From positions 16,162 through 80,161 of the forward strand of contig MKWG01000029.1 in the NCBI GenBank assembly GCA_001899685.1: a DNA stretch of 64,000 bases. The letters are read 5' to 3'. The stretch is from Sphingobacteriales bacterium 44-15. Lineage in GTDB: Bacteria; Bacteroidota; Bacteroidia; Chitinophagales; Chitinophagaceae. The notes beneath the pieces were generated by a model. It ran no database searches. It was given only the letters and a program-made list of their open reading frames with translations, and was not told where the DNA came from. A program made the position numbers and the translations under genes. Below are positions 34,306 to 42,799 of the stretch, one piece after another (position 1 is the first letter of the stretch; each line of letters begins with the position of its first letter).

Positions 34306-36576
34306 TTATCTTCCCATGGTGAGGAAAAGGAATGAGGTATGCCTTTCTTCTTTTTCCGGACGGGTTACCGCCCTGCCTGCTTTGTTATCTTTTTCAATCA
34401 CACTTATTTTCCTGTCTGCCGGTTTTACCGGTGCATCAGGCTGCTTTAGAGCGGGCGGAGGCGGGGGTGTGGAATCTGCTTTTGTTTTCTCTTTTCCGTC
34501 ACGCTGATGATAACGATATGTTCCTTTATCATTTCCCTTATCATTCTCAAGCTCACCTTCCGCTTCGATCTCAACGCTGCCGTCATTGGCTTTCATGGTA
34601 ACTTTCCCTTTCTTCAGCTTTACTTTTCCCTCGCCTTCAGCAACTTTGTCTGCTCTTTCCAGTCCGCTGTCTTTCATGATATACAATATGTTATCATCCC
34701 AGGAGTATGAATTATCCCACCTGTTGTTCCAGTCAATATTCCAGCCCCGCCTGCGATTGAAATTGATGTCAAACCAATCATACCGGTCTACACTTCCGTC
34801 AATCATTATCTTTTTTCCAACCGGCACTTCCACTATTGCTATTACCTGCTGGTTACGGAACTTATTAGCGCTTGACACGGGGAATCCCTTGGGGAAATAC
34901 ATCACACTGTCCTTTTGTGTTATCGGGAAGCTGATGCTGCCTGCATTATTTTCAGCAATAGCAGGTGTGTTGCCCAGTGATAATTTTACTAACCTGATAT
35001 GATAAGCGCTATCCTCGCTTTTTACAATTTTAAGCCTTACCGTATTCAGGAACATGCTGTCTTCATTCAAAGAAAGAAAAGGGAAATCACTCTGGAACAA
35101 GTCTGAACTATAATATTTTACCTTTCCTTCCATCACTTTTATAAACATGCTGTTGCTTGCAGGCTGGGTAATAACGACATCTTCATTCACACTTGTTTTT
35201 ATCCTGAAATTCCTGCCTACCATTCCTATCAAAACAAACAGGCTGATCAATCCCAGGATCCACAGGCTGCCAAAGGTATACCCCAGGTAAGGGTTTTTTG
35301 ATCTAACCCGCATTATTCTCCTTATTATCCATACCACCAGCGCGATAATGGGCACACCAATGAATAATATCAGCACGCTCCACGCAAAAAAGTTTTGCCA
35401 GAAGCCTTCCAGCAGGAAGTTCTTAAGAGGGAATACTGCAACACCGCTATACAATATAGCCATCAGGGCGATCAGCAGGGCAAAAGCAATGCAGCCTGCA
35501 ATGCACAGAAAGAAAGCTTTGAACAATATACCAATGGCGTTGCCTATGCCGGTACCGGTCTTTCTTGCCGCCGGGCCTATCTCTGCAGCAAATGCCTGCG
35601 ATTTCTGTTGTATAGTGTCTGATATTTCCCGGCCTGTTTCCTTTGCCTTAGCCTTAAACTCACTGCTTATTCTTTCACCACTTTTTTTTACGCTCTGCAA
35701 TTCTTCCTGCACTGTATTTTTAATACTGGCCAGGTCAATCTTTTCACCACGCATTTCCAGCTTTTCCGTTGCAGTAACAGCTTTGGGCAAAACGATCCAC
35801 AAAATGATATATGTTACGAAAAATGTACCCCCGAGCCCGCTGAATGCAACCCACGGGCCTCTCCAGTGCCCCCAGAAACCACTGAGCACATTAGGAAGAA
35901 AGCTCAAAAGAAAAGGGAGCAAAAAAATCAGCCGGGGGATCCAGGTATCTATATTAAAATAAGCGCTTAAACCGCTGGCAACACCTCCGATCATTTTGTT
36001 ATCGGTATCCCTGTACAGTCTCTTACGCACATTTGTCTTTAAATCCCTTGCCGGCAGGATGATCCAGAGTATAATATACAGAATGATACCGAAGCCGAAG
36101 CCGCCAAATGCAATGAGCGCGAATATGATCCTCACTACTGCCGGGTCAATTTTCATATAGTTGGCTATGCCGGCGCAAACACCGCCCAGAACCTTATCAT
36201 TTTCCGCTCTCGACAATTTCCTTGGCTCTTCGGGTATCTGCTGTGAAGCGCCGGCATCCCCCGTTGACGAGCGCTGTGCATTTTCCGGGGCTGTGCTACC
36301 ATAAGCAGCGTCCTGCTCTTCAAAATCTTCCGGCCTGCCCATGCTTACCATCACGGCATTCACATCCTCGTCCGTAATGCATACTGATCCTTTCTTCAGC
36401 TTTTCATCAAACAGCTCGGCAATCCTGTTTTCAATATCATTGATGATCTCATCTCTTCCTTCCTCACTGGCAAAATAGCGGCGCAGACTTTCAATATACT
36501 GCTTCAATGCTTCATAGGCCGTTTCCTCTATTGGTATTACCCTGCCCTGGAAATTTATATTTATTACCTTTTTCAT
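34306..36576 (-). CDS. Large PspC-domain envelope-stress membrane protein
   Basis: 756 residues. N-terminal cytosolic region with an IENRIAELF helical segment (about 1-95), two PspC domains in tandem (about 117-177 and 184-266, each with a GGV-SG-A/CAG turn and hydrophobic helix ending WI-LP), a charged linker, more membrane helices (about 345-455) and a C-terminal beta-rich domain with Trp/Arg-rich segments and a Lys/Pro-rich tail. PspC proteins act in envelope-stress responses. Its gene follows the PadR gene by 12 bp; this PadR-PspC pair is a common Bacteroidota operon. Exact role of the C-terminal domain unknown. Confidence 0.85.
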   Translation of the reverse strand: MKKVININFQGRVIPIEETAYEALKQYIESLRRYFASEEGRDEIINDIENRIAELFDEKLKKGSVCITDEDVNAVMVSMGRPEDFEEQDAAYGSTAPENAQRSSTGDAGASQQIPEEPRKLSRAENDKVLGGVCAGIANYMKIDPAVVRIIFALIAFGGFGFGIILYIILWIILPARDLKTNVRKRLYRDTDNKMIGGVASGLSAYFNIDTWIPRLIFLLPFLLSFLPNVLSGFWGHWRGPWVAFSGLGGTFFVTYIILWIVLPKAVTATEKLEMRGEKIDLASIKNTVQEELQSVKKSGERISSEFKAKAKETGREISDTIQQKSQAFAAEIGPAARKTGTGIGNAIGILFKAFFLCIAGCIAFALLIALMAILYSGVAVFPLKNFLLEGFWQNFFAWSVLILFIGVPIIALVVWIIRRIMRVRSKNPYLGYTFGSLWILGLISLFVLIGMVGRNFRIKTSVNEDVVITQPASNSMFIKVMEGKVKYYSSDLFQSDFPFLSLNEDSMFLNTVRLKIVKSEDSAYHIRLVKLSLGNTPAIAENNAGSISFPITQKDSVMYFPKGFPVSSANKFRNQQVIAIVEVPVGKKIMIDGSVDRYDWFDINFNRRRGWNIDWNNRWDNSYSWDDNILYIMKDSGLERADKVAEGEGKVKLKKGKVTMKANDGSVEIEAEGELENDKGNDKGTYRYHQRDGKEKTKADSTPPPPPALKQPDAPVKPADRKISVIEKDNKAGRAVTRPEKEERHTSFLFLTMGR

Positions 36577-36588
36577 GATCTGTCAATT

Positions 36589-36954
36589 TTATTGGTTGAA
36601 GTTGCCGGAGTCGTTGCTGATAACTGCTCCGTTTTGAGTAAGGGCCTGCACTGCATTCGCCAGTTCATTCCAGGTAGCCTGCAACTCTGCGTAAAAGGCA
36701 GCCCCTTTATCGGTTAATGAAAAATATTTACGCGGCGGACCTCCTGTGCTTTCCACCCACCTGTAAGCCAGCAGGTCTGCATTTTTTAACCTGGTAAGCA
36801 GCGGGTATAATGTTCCTTCCAGGATATGAAGGTTGGCTTTTTTCATCTCCTCTATAATATCACTCGGATAAACTTCTCCACGCTTAATTATAGACAGGAT
36901 ACAAAATTCGAGCACTCCCTTTCTCATCTGGCTTTGCGTGTTCTCAATATTCAT
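36589..36954 (-). CDS. PadR-family transcriptional regulator
   Basis: 121-residue winged-helix repressor. Start taken at the ATG at 36954, where the conserved PadR N-terminus begins (MNIENTQSQMRKGVLEFCIL); the frame is open for another 58 codons upstream but that part is not family-like and overlaps the leader. Winged helix about 10-85 with ILEGTLYPLLTRLKNADLL and GGPPRKYFSLTDKG, then the dimerisation helix. Probably represses its own operon through the palindrome at 37114-37132 and releases on envelope stress. Confidence 0.88.
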   Translation of the reverse strand: MNIENTQSQMRKGVLEFCILSIIKRGEVYPSDIIEEMKKANLHILEGTLYPLLTRLKNADLLAYRWVESTGGPPRKYFSLTDKGAAFYAELQATWNELANAVQALTQNGAVISNDSGNFNQ

Positions 36955-37092
36955 AATCTCGGAGATTGTTCCCTTTCCTTCCGGCCGGTCAAGGATCGGG
37001 ATGTTAATAATGTATATCTGCCACTCTCTGCACCCGCCTGATTTCCGTTCATTCAATCTTGCCTGCCTGGCGGATGTTTTACTGATCTGGAA

Positions 37093-37132
37093 CAAAGATA
37101 AACAGGTTTTTAATACTATGCAATACATAGTA
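37093..37132 (-). promoter_or_regulatory. PadR-operon promoter with overlapping operator
   Basis: On the minus strand ATTG (37121-37124) and TATCTTTG (37093-37100) are spaced 20 bp, fitting TTG-N17-23-TAnnTTTG. The -33 region lies inside the palindrome TACTATG-caata-CATAGTA (37114-37132), a dyad of the size PadR proteins bind. This predicts autorepression. The resulting leader is about 130 nt long. Confidence 0.55.
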
Positions 37133-37276
37133 CCATTTTTATTTTAGTAGCTGGTACTGAAATATAATTAGATTTTTACTAAATTCAATACAGTAGCGGG
37201 TTTCAGAGGATTCATGTTTTTTTTGAAAAAATTTCAAATTAGATAAATGGCATATATAAATGATAGATGGTAACAG

Positions 37277-37353
37277 ACATGAAACGCGAAAGGTGAGACG
37301 AGAAACAATAAACTCCTTATATACCTGAAACGGGCAACCTGAAACCTTTAACA
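37277..37353. repeat. 7-bp-period intergenic repeat
   Basis: Imperfect units such as gaaacgc/gaaaggt/gagacga/gaaacaa and acctgaa/acgggca/acctgaa/accttta between the PadR operon and the divergent barrel-protein gene. Confidence 0.5.
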
Positions 37354-37359
37354 AAACCG

Positions 37360-37389
37360 TTTAGCATTAATATCAATTACTTAATTTCG
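37360..37389 (+). promoter_or_regulatory. Possible promoter of barrel-protein gene
   Basis: TTTAG (37360-37364), a 17-bp gap and TAATTTCG (37382-37389), one mismatch from TAnnTTTG, about 45 nt before the ATG at 37435. Confidence 0.3.
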
Positions 37390-37434
37390 CGGCGCTAAAA
37401 TCACACAGTCCGTGATTATCAAATAACAAGCATT

Positions 37435-38247
37435 ATGTGGAGAAAAACAGCAACCCTTGCCTTTATTGGTGTCAGCATCATTATATCGCTACCTGCTACC
37501 CTATCGGCCCAAAACAAAAAAAAGCCTAAGGGAGAATTATACCTGTCATGGGGATATAATACAGAATGGTATACTAAAAGCAATGTCAGAATCAGCCAGC
37601 CGGAGCTGGGAAATGATTATACTTTCAATCATATCAAGGGCCACGACAGGAGAGGCTGGGATAACCAGTTATTAAAAAAAGGCATTTCCATTCCCCAGTA
37701 TAATTATCGCCTGGGTTATTTTTTCAACCCTGAAAAAGGCTGGGGTGTTGAGATCAACTTCGACCATACCAAGTTTGTATTTAAAGATGAGCAGGATGTA
37801 TCGCTTACCGGAAAGCTTAACGGCAGGCAGGTAGACACCACTATTCATTTTTCAGAAGCAAATGGCTTTTATTATTATCTCAACAACGGGGCAAACTTCC
37901 TGCTTTTTAATATCGTAAAAAGAGGCCGCGTATATGAAAGTGAAAAAGGGAACTTAAAGCTTGATTTCCTGGGCAAAGCCGGCATAGGTCCTGTGATCCC
38001 CCACGTACAAAACAGTCTTTTCGGAAATGCAAACAAACCACATTTTCAATTTGGCGGATGGAACATGGGTATAGAAGGAACGGTTAAAGCCACTTTTTTC
38101 AAATATGTATTCCTGGAATATTGCAACAAGCTCGACTATGCCCGTTATTCCAATCTTAGGATCTATAAAGGAAAGGCAAAGCAGGCCTTTGGCACTTACG
38201 AGATGATCCTGAATATTGGTGCAACGATACCAGTCGGAAGCAAGTAG
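37435..38247 (+). CDS. Putative outer-membrane beta-barrel protein
   Basis: 270 residues with a clear signal peptide (about 1-25, ends LSAQ). The mature part is a string of amphipathic strands rich in Tyr/Phe/Gly (GELYLSWGYNTEWY, YNYRLGYFFNPEKGWGVEINFDHTKFVF, GIEGTVKATFFKYVFLEYCNKLDYARY, FGTYEMILNIGATIPVGSK), as expected for a small 8- to 12-stranded barrel. No named family recognised. Single gene, transcribed away from the PadR-PspC operon; the next gene is convergent. Function unknown. Confidence 0.75.
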   Translation: MWRKTATLAFIGVSIIISLPATLSAQNKKKPKGELYLSWGYNTEWYTKSNVRISQPELGNDYTFNHIKGHDRRGWDNQLLKKGISIPQYNYRLGYFFNPEKGWGVEINFDHTKFVFKDEQDVSLTGKLNGRQVDTTIHFSEANGFYYYLNNGANFLLFNIVKRGRVYESEKGNLKLDFLGKAGIGPVIPHVQNSLFGNANKPHFQFGGWNMGIEGTVKATFFKYVFLEYCNKLDYARYSNLRIYKGKAKQAFGTYEMILNIGATIPVGSK

Positions 38248-38248
38248 T

Positions 38249-38285
38249 TGTGAGACGTGTGGCGATAAAGGTTGCAGGTTACAGG
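38249..38285. repeat. Short 7-bp-period repeat
   Basis: Units gtgagac/gtgtggc/gataaag/gttgcag/gttacag between convergent genes. Confidence 0.4.
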
Positions 38286-38326
38286 CACACTTATCCAAAC
38301 AGGCATTACCTGCCTTACTCTTTACT

Positions 38327-39517
38327 TTATCCCAACACCTTCTCCACTATTTTTCCTGACTTCTTTTCTTTCAGGATCAGCTTTTTTGCCCCGTAGTGAG
38401 TGGTTTCTTCTTTCACAAGATAATGGTCTTTATCATAGTCCACCAGGTGACTGTCTTTGGTGACGCCGGTCTTTCCACGCCATACATCTAATCGCACAGG
38501 CTCCCACTGCTTGCTCTTTGCAGATCGGTAAGCGGCGTCAAGCACACAATTTACCACATAGCCGTCATAAAAGGTTTCCCGTGGTGCAGTGCCCGCTTCC
38601 ATTGCATTGAACATATCCATGAACATGTGATTGTATCCCAGCTCATTCAGCTCATCGCCTACCGGGAACAGCCAGCCGCTGTTGCTCTCCGCCTTTTCCG
38701 CCACATAATCCGCTCCCTTGCCGCTGGTAAACATATCGAACCCAGTACGCAGGAAACTATTGATCCATATAGTGCCTTCGGTGCCCATTACTTCATCCCG
38801 GAGATCAAGCCCGCCACGGAATGTCCAGCTCACTTCAAACTGCCCGATGGCGCCGTTCTCATATTTCACCAGCCCGATAGCATGATCTTCCGCATCAATA
38901 GGCTTTACCTGGGTATCGGCCCAGCACATCACTTCCACGGGTTTGATATCCTTGCCTATATAGCTGCGGGTGATCTCCACGCAATGACAACCCAGGTCAA
39001 GTATACAGCCACCCCCCGCTTTTTCTATATCCCAAAACCAATCGCTGTGAGGACCGGGATGTGTTTCTCTTGATTTTGCCCAGAGTATCCTTCCGAGAGC
39101 CCCGTTTTTTACGCTTTCATAAGCTTTGATGAACTTGGGAGTATATACAAGGTCTTCGAGATATCCATTGAAAATACCGGCTTTTTCAACAGCGTCCAGC
39201 ATGCGTTTGGCTTCTTCGCCATTCCGGCCCAGCGGCTTGGTAGTGATCACAGCCTTTTTATGCTTGCAGCAAAGCATTACCGCTTCCTCATGCAGGTGAT
39301 TAGGCAGCGAGATACAAACCACCTCTGCTTCAGGGCGGGATATAGCTTCTTCCATATTCACCGTGTGGTGAGCCACATTATAATCTTCGGCAAATTTCTT
39401 TGCGCTTTCCTCACGGCGGGAATAAATACTCACAATTTTATCTTTGCTTCTGTACCCCTGTAGTGAGTCCGCATAAAATCTTCCGATAAAACCGGAACCT
39501 AACATGGAAATTTTCAT
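38327..39517 (-). CDS. Gfo/Idh/MocA-family oxidoreductase
   Basis: 396-residue NAD(P)-dependent sugar dehydrogenase-type protein. N-terminal Rossmann fold with GSGFIGR (7-13) and a C-terminal alpha/beta domain; the HPGPHSDWFWDIEKAGGGCILDLGCHCVEI stretch (about 153-182) carries the substrate and cofactor-side His residues of the family. The usual EKP motif reads TKP (93-95), an odd change at a position that normally helps set up the catalytic Lys94. No signal peptide, so cytoplasmic. Followed upstream by an MFS permease gene on the same strand (71 bp gap), the two probably taking up and oxidising or epimerising a sugar or inositol-like compound. Confidence 0.85.
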   Translation of the reverse strand: MKISMLGSGFIGRFYADSLQGYRSKDKIVSIYSRREESAKKFAEDYNVAHHTVNMEEAISRPEAEVVCISLPNHLHEEAVMLCCKHKKAVITTKPLGRNGEEAKRMLDAVEKAGIFNGYLEDLVYTPKFIKAYESVKNGALGRILWAKSRETHPGPHSDWFWDIEKAGGGCILDLGCHCVEITRSYIGKDIKPVEVMCWADTQVKPIDAEDHAIGLVKYENGAIGQFEVSWTFRGGLDLRDEVMGTEGTIWINSFLRTGFDMFTSGKGADYVAEKAESNSGWLFPVGDELNELGYNHMFMDMFNAMEAGTAPRETFYDGYVVNCVLDAAYRSAKSKQWEPVRLDVWRGKTGVTKDSHLVDYDKDHYLVKEETTHYGAKKLILKEKKSGKIVEKVLG

Positions 39518-39588
39518 ATTTCAAGTTTATAGTGATCATATATGACGGATCTTTCCTGTTGCAGCCGGAGTAAAGTACATACGGCGTA

Positions 39589-40797
39589 TCAGGCGCCCCG
39601 GTTAATTTCTTTTTTTTCTTTAAACAACAATACAAAATATACCAATACCCCAATCGCCACATAGGCAGGCACCATCCAGATCTTTGTCCAGTTATGAGCG
39701 TTCTCTGCAATTTTATAATTATCTACAATTATTCCCGAGAACCATGTGCCCACAAGCATACCCACGCCGTAAGTGGCAAAAGTAAACAATCCCTGCGCCG
39801 CGCTTTTGATCTTTTCTCCTGCTTTCTTCTCGGTATACATGTAGCCGGTCACAAAGAAAAAATCGTAGCAAATGCCGTGAAGTATAATGCCGGCGTACAG
39901 CATCCACATCCCATTACCGGCATCTCCGTAGGCAAAACATATATATCGCAGGATCCAGGCGATCATCCCGAGCAGCAACATATTCTTCACACCGATCCTC
40001 AGGAAAAGAAAAGGGATAGCAAGAATAAATACGGCTTCGGATACCTGTCCCAGGATCATTTTCTGTGCAGGCTTATCCACATTCAGCTCATTAAGAAAAG
40101 GATTGGCAAACCCGTAATAAAAGGAAAGCGGGATACATACCAGTATAGCGGCAATGAAGAAAATAAGATAGGGAGTATTTTTAAACAAAACAAAGGCGTC
40201 GGCGCCCAGCAGCTTTGATGCAGAGCTGCCGGTGGTTTTGCCTTTGGGCGGGGTATCAGGCAAAGAAAAACTGTACAGTCCCAATATAGCGGAAACGGAA
40301 GCCGCGATAAGAAAAGGAGTATTCTCTTTTTCAATCTTCAGTGACCCGATTATAAAGCCTGCCACGATCCATCCCAGCGTGCCAAACACCCGTATCCAGG
40401 GAAATTCTTTGCCGGGGTTCTTCATTTGCCCGAAAGCAATGCTGTTTGACAAAGCAATAGTAGGCATATACAATAAGGAGTATAAAAGTATTATCAGGGG
40501 GAAAACCGTGCCGGAACTTACTTTTGTAGTCAGATACAACAATAATGCTCCCCCCAGGTGAAGTATTCCCATTATTTTTTGCGCCGCAAAAAAGCGATCG
40601 GCAACCATTCCGATAAAAAAAGGGGAGATTATAGTGGCAAATGCCAGTGCGGAATAGGCATACCCGATGATCCTGTCAATGCCCGGATCTTTGAAATGCT
40701 CCCCCATATATGTCCCCATGGTTACATACCATGCTCCCCACACAAAATATTCGAGGAACATCATCATGATTAATTTGAAGCTTGTGCTTATGCTCAT
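39589..40797 (-). CDS. MFS permease, nucleoside:H+ symporter-like
   Basis: 402 residues from the ATG at 40797 (another ATG lies three codons upstream at 40806). Twelve hydrophobic helices; the start MSISTSFKLIMMMFLEYFVWGAWYVTMGTYM is the signature of the NupG/XapB-type nucleoside-proton symporter branch widespread in Bacteroidota, where members sit next to Gfo/Idh genes and probably carry sugars or glycosides as well as nucleosides. Inner-membrane importer feeding the downstream oxidoreductase. Substrate inferred from context only. Confidence 0.85.
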   Translation of the reverse strand: MSISTSFKLIMMMFLEYFVWGAWYVTMGTYMGEHFKDPGIDRIIGYAYSALAFATIISPFFIGMVADRFFAAQKIMGILHLGGALLLYLTTKVSSGTVFPLIILLYSLLYMPTIALSNSIAFGQMKNPGKEFPWIRVFGTLGWIVAGFIIGSLKIEKENTPFLIAASVSAILGLYSFSLPDTPPKGKTTGSSASKLLGADAFVLFKNTPYLIFFIAAILVCIPLSFYYGFANPFLNELNVDKPAQKMILGQVSEAVFILAIPFLFLRIGVKNMLLLGMIAWILRYICFAYGDAGNGMWMLYAGIILHGICYDFFFVTGYMYTEKKAGEKIKSAAQGLFTFATYGVGMLVGTWFSGIIVDNYKIAENAHNWTKIWMVPAYVAIGVLVYFVLLFKEKKEINRGA

Positions 40798-40806
40798 ATA
40801 TCGCAT

Positions 40807-40862
40807 GTGAATGGTGAATAGTGAATGGTGAATAAATTCACTATTGACAATTGCCCATTCAC
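40807..40862. repeat. 7-bp tandem repeat with inverted second arm
   Basis: Four units gtgaatg/gtgaata/gtgaatg/gtgaata (40807-40834) followed by aattcac/tattgac/aattgcc/cattcac (40835-40862), which reverse-complements the first arm. Lies right before the permease start on the coding side, so it would be in or near its leader. Confidence 0.7.
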
Positions 40863-41072
40863 CTATTAAAGAACCCGGAAATTACAAAAGATTGTGATTG
40901 AACGAAACTAAATCCGGGCAGAATGATTAATTTTACCCCGCTTCAATTGTAAGAATATGAAATAATGTATACATTCAGGGATTATTGATCTTTAGCTGTA
41001 AGGCTGCTGCCTTCCTGTTCCTGAATGCGCTTCCGGCAGGTATTTTTCCCCATATTTTAAGTTATATATACA

Positions 41073-42485
41073 ATGACAAAAACCATTAACAGGCGACAGT
41101 CCGTTGCCTGGACTTTAATAAAGGATGCTGTGAGCGGCAGGGAGTATGACTATACCTCGGGCAGCATCCGCAAAGCCATTATTCTCCTCGCTATACCCAT
41201 GATGCTTGAGATGAGCATGGAAAGCGTATTTGCGGTGGTAGATATTTTTTTTGTAAGCCATCTTGGCAAGCATGCCACTTCCGTAGTGGGATTGACAGAA
41301 TCCGTTGCCACTATTGTCTATTCCCTCGCCATAGGTATGAGCATGGCGGCAAGCGCTATGGTGGCGCGCCGCACAGGCGAAAAAAATAAAGAAGGCGCCT
41401 CCGAAGCGGCTGCGCAATCGCTGCTGTTATCTGCCGTCATTACCGCCGGTATCAGCACTGCAGGTATAATTTTCGCAGGGGATATCCTGAGATGGATGGG
41501 TGCCGAGCCCGGCGCCATAAGGGAAGGAACGGGATATACAAGGATAATTATGGGAAGCAGTTTTATCATTATGCTGCTATTCCTTATCAATGGTATATTC
41601 AGAGGGGCGGGCAACGCTATGATGGCCATGAAAAGCCTGTGGCTTGCCAATATTTGTAACATTATACTATGCCCTGTATTAATAAGAGGCCTCGGCCCCA
41701 TACCCGCACTGGGATTGAGCGGGGCGGCCATCGCCACCACTATCGGGAGAAGCGTAGGCGTAGCGTATCAATGTTATCACCTGGCCAAAGGCAACAGTAT
41801 GCTGCAGCTCACCCGGCAGTATTTCAAGCCGGTATGGAGCGTTCTCCGTTCTCTTGCCGGCATAGCATGGCCCGGCACGCTGCAATTCCTTATCGGGTCG
41901 GGAAGCTGGATAGTGCTGGCTGGGATCGTCGCACGCACAGGTCATAGTGAAGCGTCTGCAGGTTACCAGGTAGCGCTCCGCATTGTAATGTTCTTTATCC
42001 TCCCGGCATGGGGAATGAGCAATGCCGCCGCAACATTAGTGGGGCAAAACCTGGGCGCCCAAATGCCTGATCGGGCAAGGCAGTCGGTGATCACAACACT
42101 GAAGTATAATGCAGTATTTATGGGGATTGTCTCACTGGTATTCCTGCTGCTGGCTGATCATATCATTTTATTTTTCAGCAGCGAGCCTGACGTGCAGCGA
42201 TATGCCGTTGCTGCCATGCGCATCATCAGCGCCGGGTATATTTTTTATGGCATTGGCATGGTGCTGTCGAGCGCATTCAACGGGGCGGGAGATACCCGGA
42301 CACCTACCTGGATCAATCTTTTTGGTTTCTGGCTGCTGCAGGTGCCTCTTGCATGGGTGCTCGCTCATATTGCAGGATGGGGCGCTTATGGCGTTTTTGT
42401 GGCAATACCTGTGGCGGAAACCGCTATTACGATCACTTATTATTTCATCTTTAAAAAAGGACGGTGGCAGCTTGTAAAAATCTGA
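41073..42485 (+). CDS. MATE-family efflux transporter
   Basis: 470-residue MATE/NorM-type exporter. Two repeated blocks of six membrane helices (about 30-230 and 255-460) with MATE signatures such as PMMLEMSMESVFAVVDIFFVSHLG, NGIFRGAGNAMMAMK and SSAFNGAGDTRTPTW. Short basic cytoplasmic N-terminus. Likely a Na+- or H+-coupled exporter of cationic drugs or metabolites. Monocistronic, ended by a perfect 14-bp terminator hairpin four bases after the stop. Confidence 0.93.
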   Translation: MTKTINRRQSVAWTLIKDAVSGREYDYTSGSIRKAIILLAIPMMLEMSMESVFAVVDIFFVSHLGKHATSVVGLTESVATIVYSLAIGMSMAASAMVARRTGEKNKEGASEAAAQSLLLSAVITAGISTAGIIFAGDILRWMGAEPGAIREGTGYTRIIMGSSFIIMLLFLINGIFRGAGNAMMAMKSLWLANICNIILCPVLIRGLGPIPALGLSGAAIATTIGRSVGVAYQCYHLAKGNSMLQLTRQYFKPVWSVLRSLAGIAWPGTLQFLIGSGSWIVLAGIVARTGHSEASAGYQVALRIVMFFILPAWGMSNAAATLVGQNLGAQMPDRARQSVITTLKYNAVFMGIVSLVFLLLADHIILFFSSEPDVQRYAVAAMRIISAGYIFYGIGMVLSSAFNGAGDTRTPTWINLFGFWLLQVPLAWVLAHIAGWGAYGVFVAIPVAETAITITYYFIFKKGRWQLVKI

Positions 42486-42488
42486 TCA

Positions 42489-42524
42489 CAAAATGCGAAG
42501 TGATTATCACCACTTCGCATTTTG
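42489..42524. terminator. Perfect terminator shared by convergent genes
   Basis: Stem CAAAATGCGAAGTG (42489-42502) and CACTTCGCATTTTG (42511-42524), 14 bp without mismatch, 8-nt loop. Serves the MATE gene and, from the other side, the small gene at 42546-42650. Confidence 0.85.
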
Positions 42525-42545
42525 TTACAATGACAGGCGTACCTA

Positions 42546-42650
42546 TTATACGTACCATACCGAAAACATGGTCATCGCAGTAAAATAAGCCAGCGCAGCA
42601 AGGTATACCTTTACTTCTGCTGTTACGTAATGCGTAATGAATTGTTTCAT
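42546..42650 (-). CDS. 34-aa small membrane protein
   Basis: ATG at 42650 to TAA at 42546. The product begins MKQFITHYVT, then AEVKVYLAALAYFTAMTMFS, one hydrophobic helix (about 15-33), and ends in WYV. Support: a perfect -7 box (TACTTTTG, 42707-42714) 57 nt upstream, a strong bidirectional terminator 22 bp after the stop, and a charged-then-hydrophobic layout typical of small inner-membrane proteins. The gene fills an otherwise empty 310-bp gap between the MATE and sigma genes. Too short for usual gene finders. No function can be given. Confidence 0.6.
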   Translation of the reverse strand: MKQFITHYVTAEVKVYLAALAYFTAMTMFSVWYV

Positions 42651-42706
42651 AGACACTGTTTTTAAAGGGTGTTAAAAATAACAGGGTCGGATCAATAATA
42701 ATTATG

Positions 42707-42714
42707 CAAAAGTA
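42707..42714 (-). promoter_or_regulatory. Promoter -7 box for the 34-aa gene
   Basis: Minus-strand TACTTTTG fits TAnnTTTG exactly, predicted leader about 50 nt. No convincing -33 element. Confidence 0.4.
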
Positions 42715-42799
42715 TTCAGAGGGAAGTACGGAATAAAAACCAGGATATAGGGTTCAAAAACGGGGGTAATTAGTTAATGCTAATAACGCCGGATTGAGA

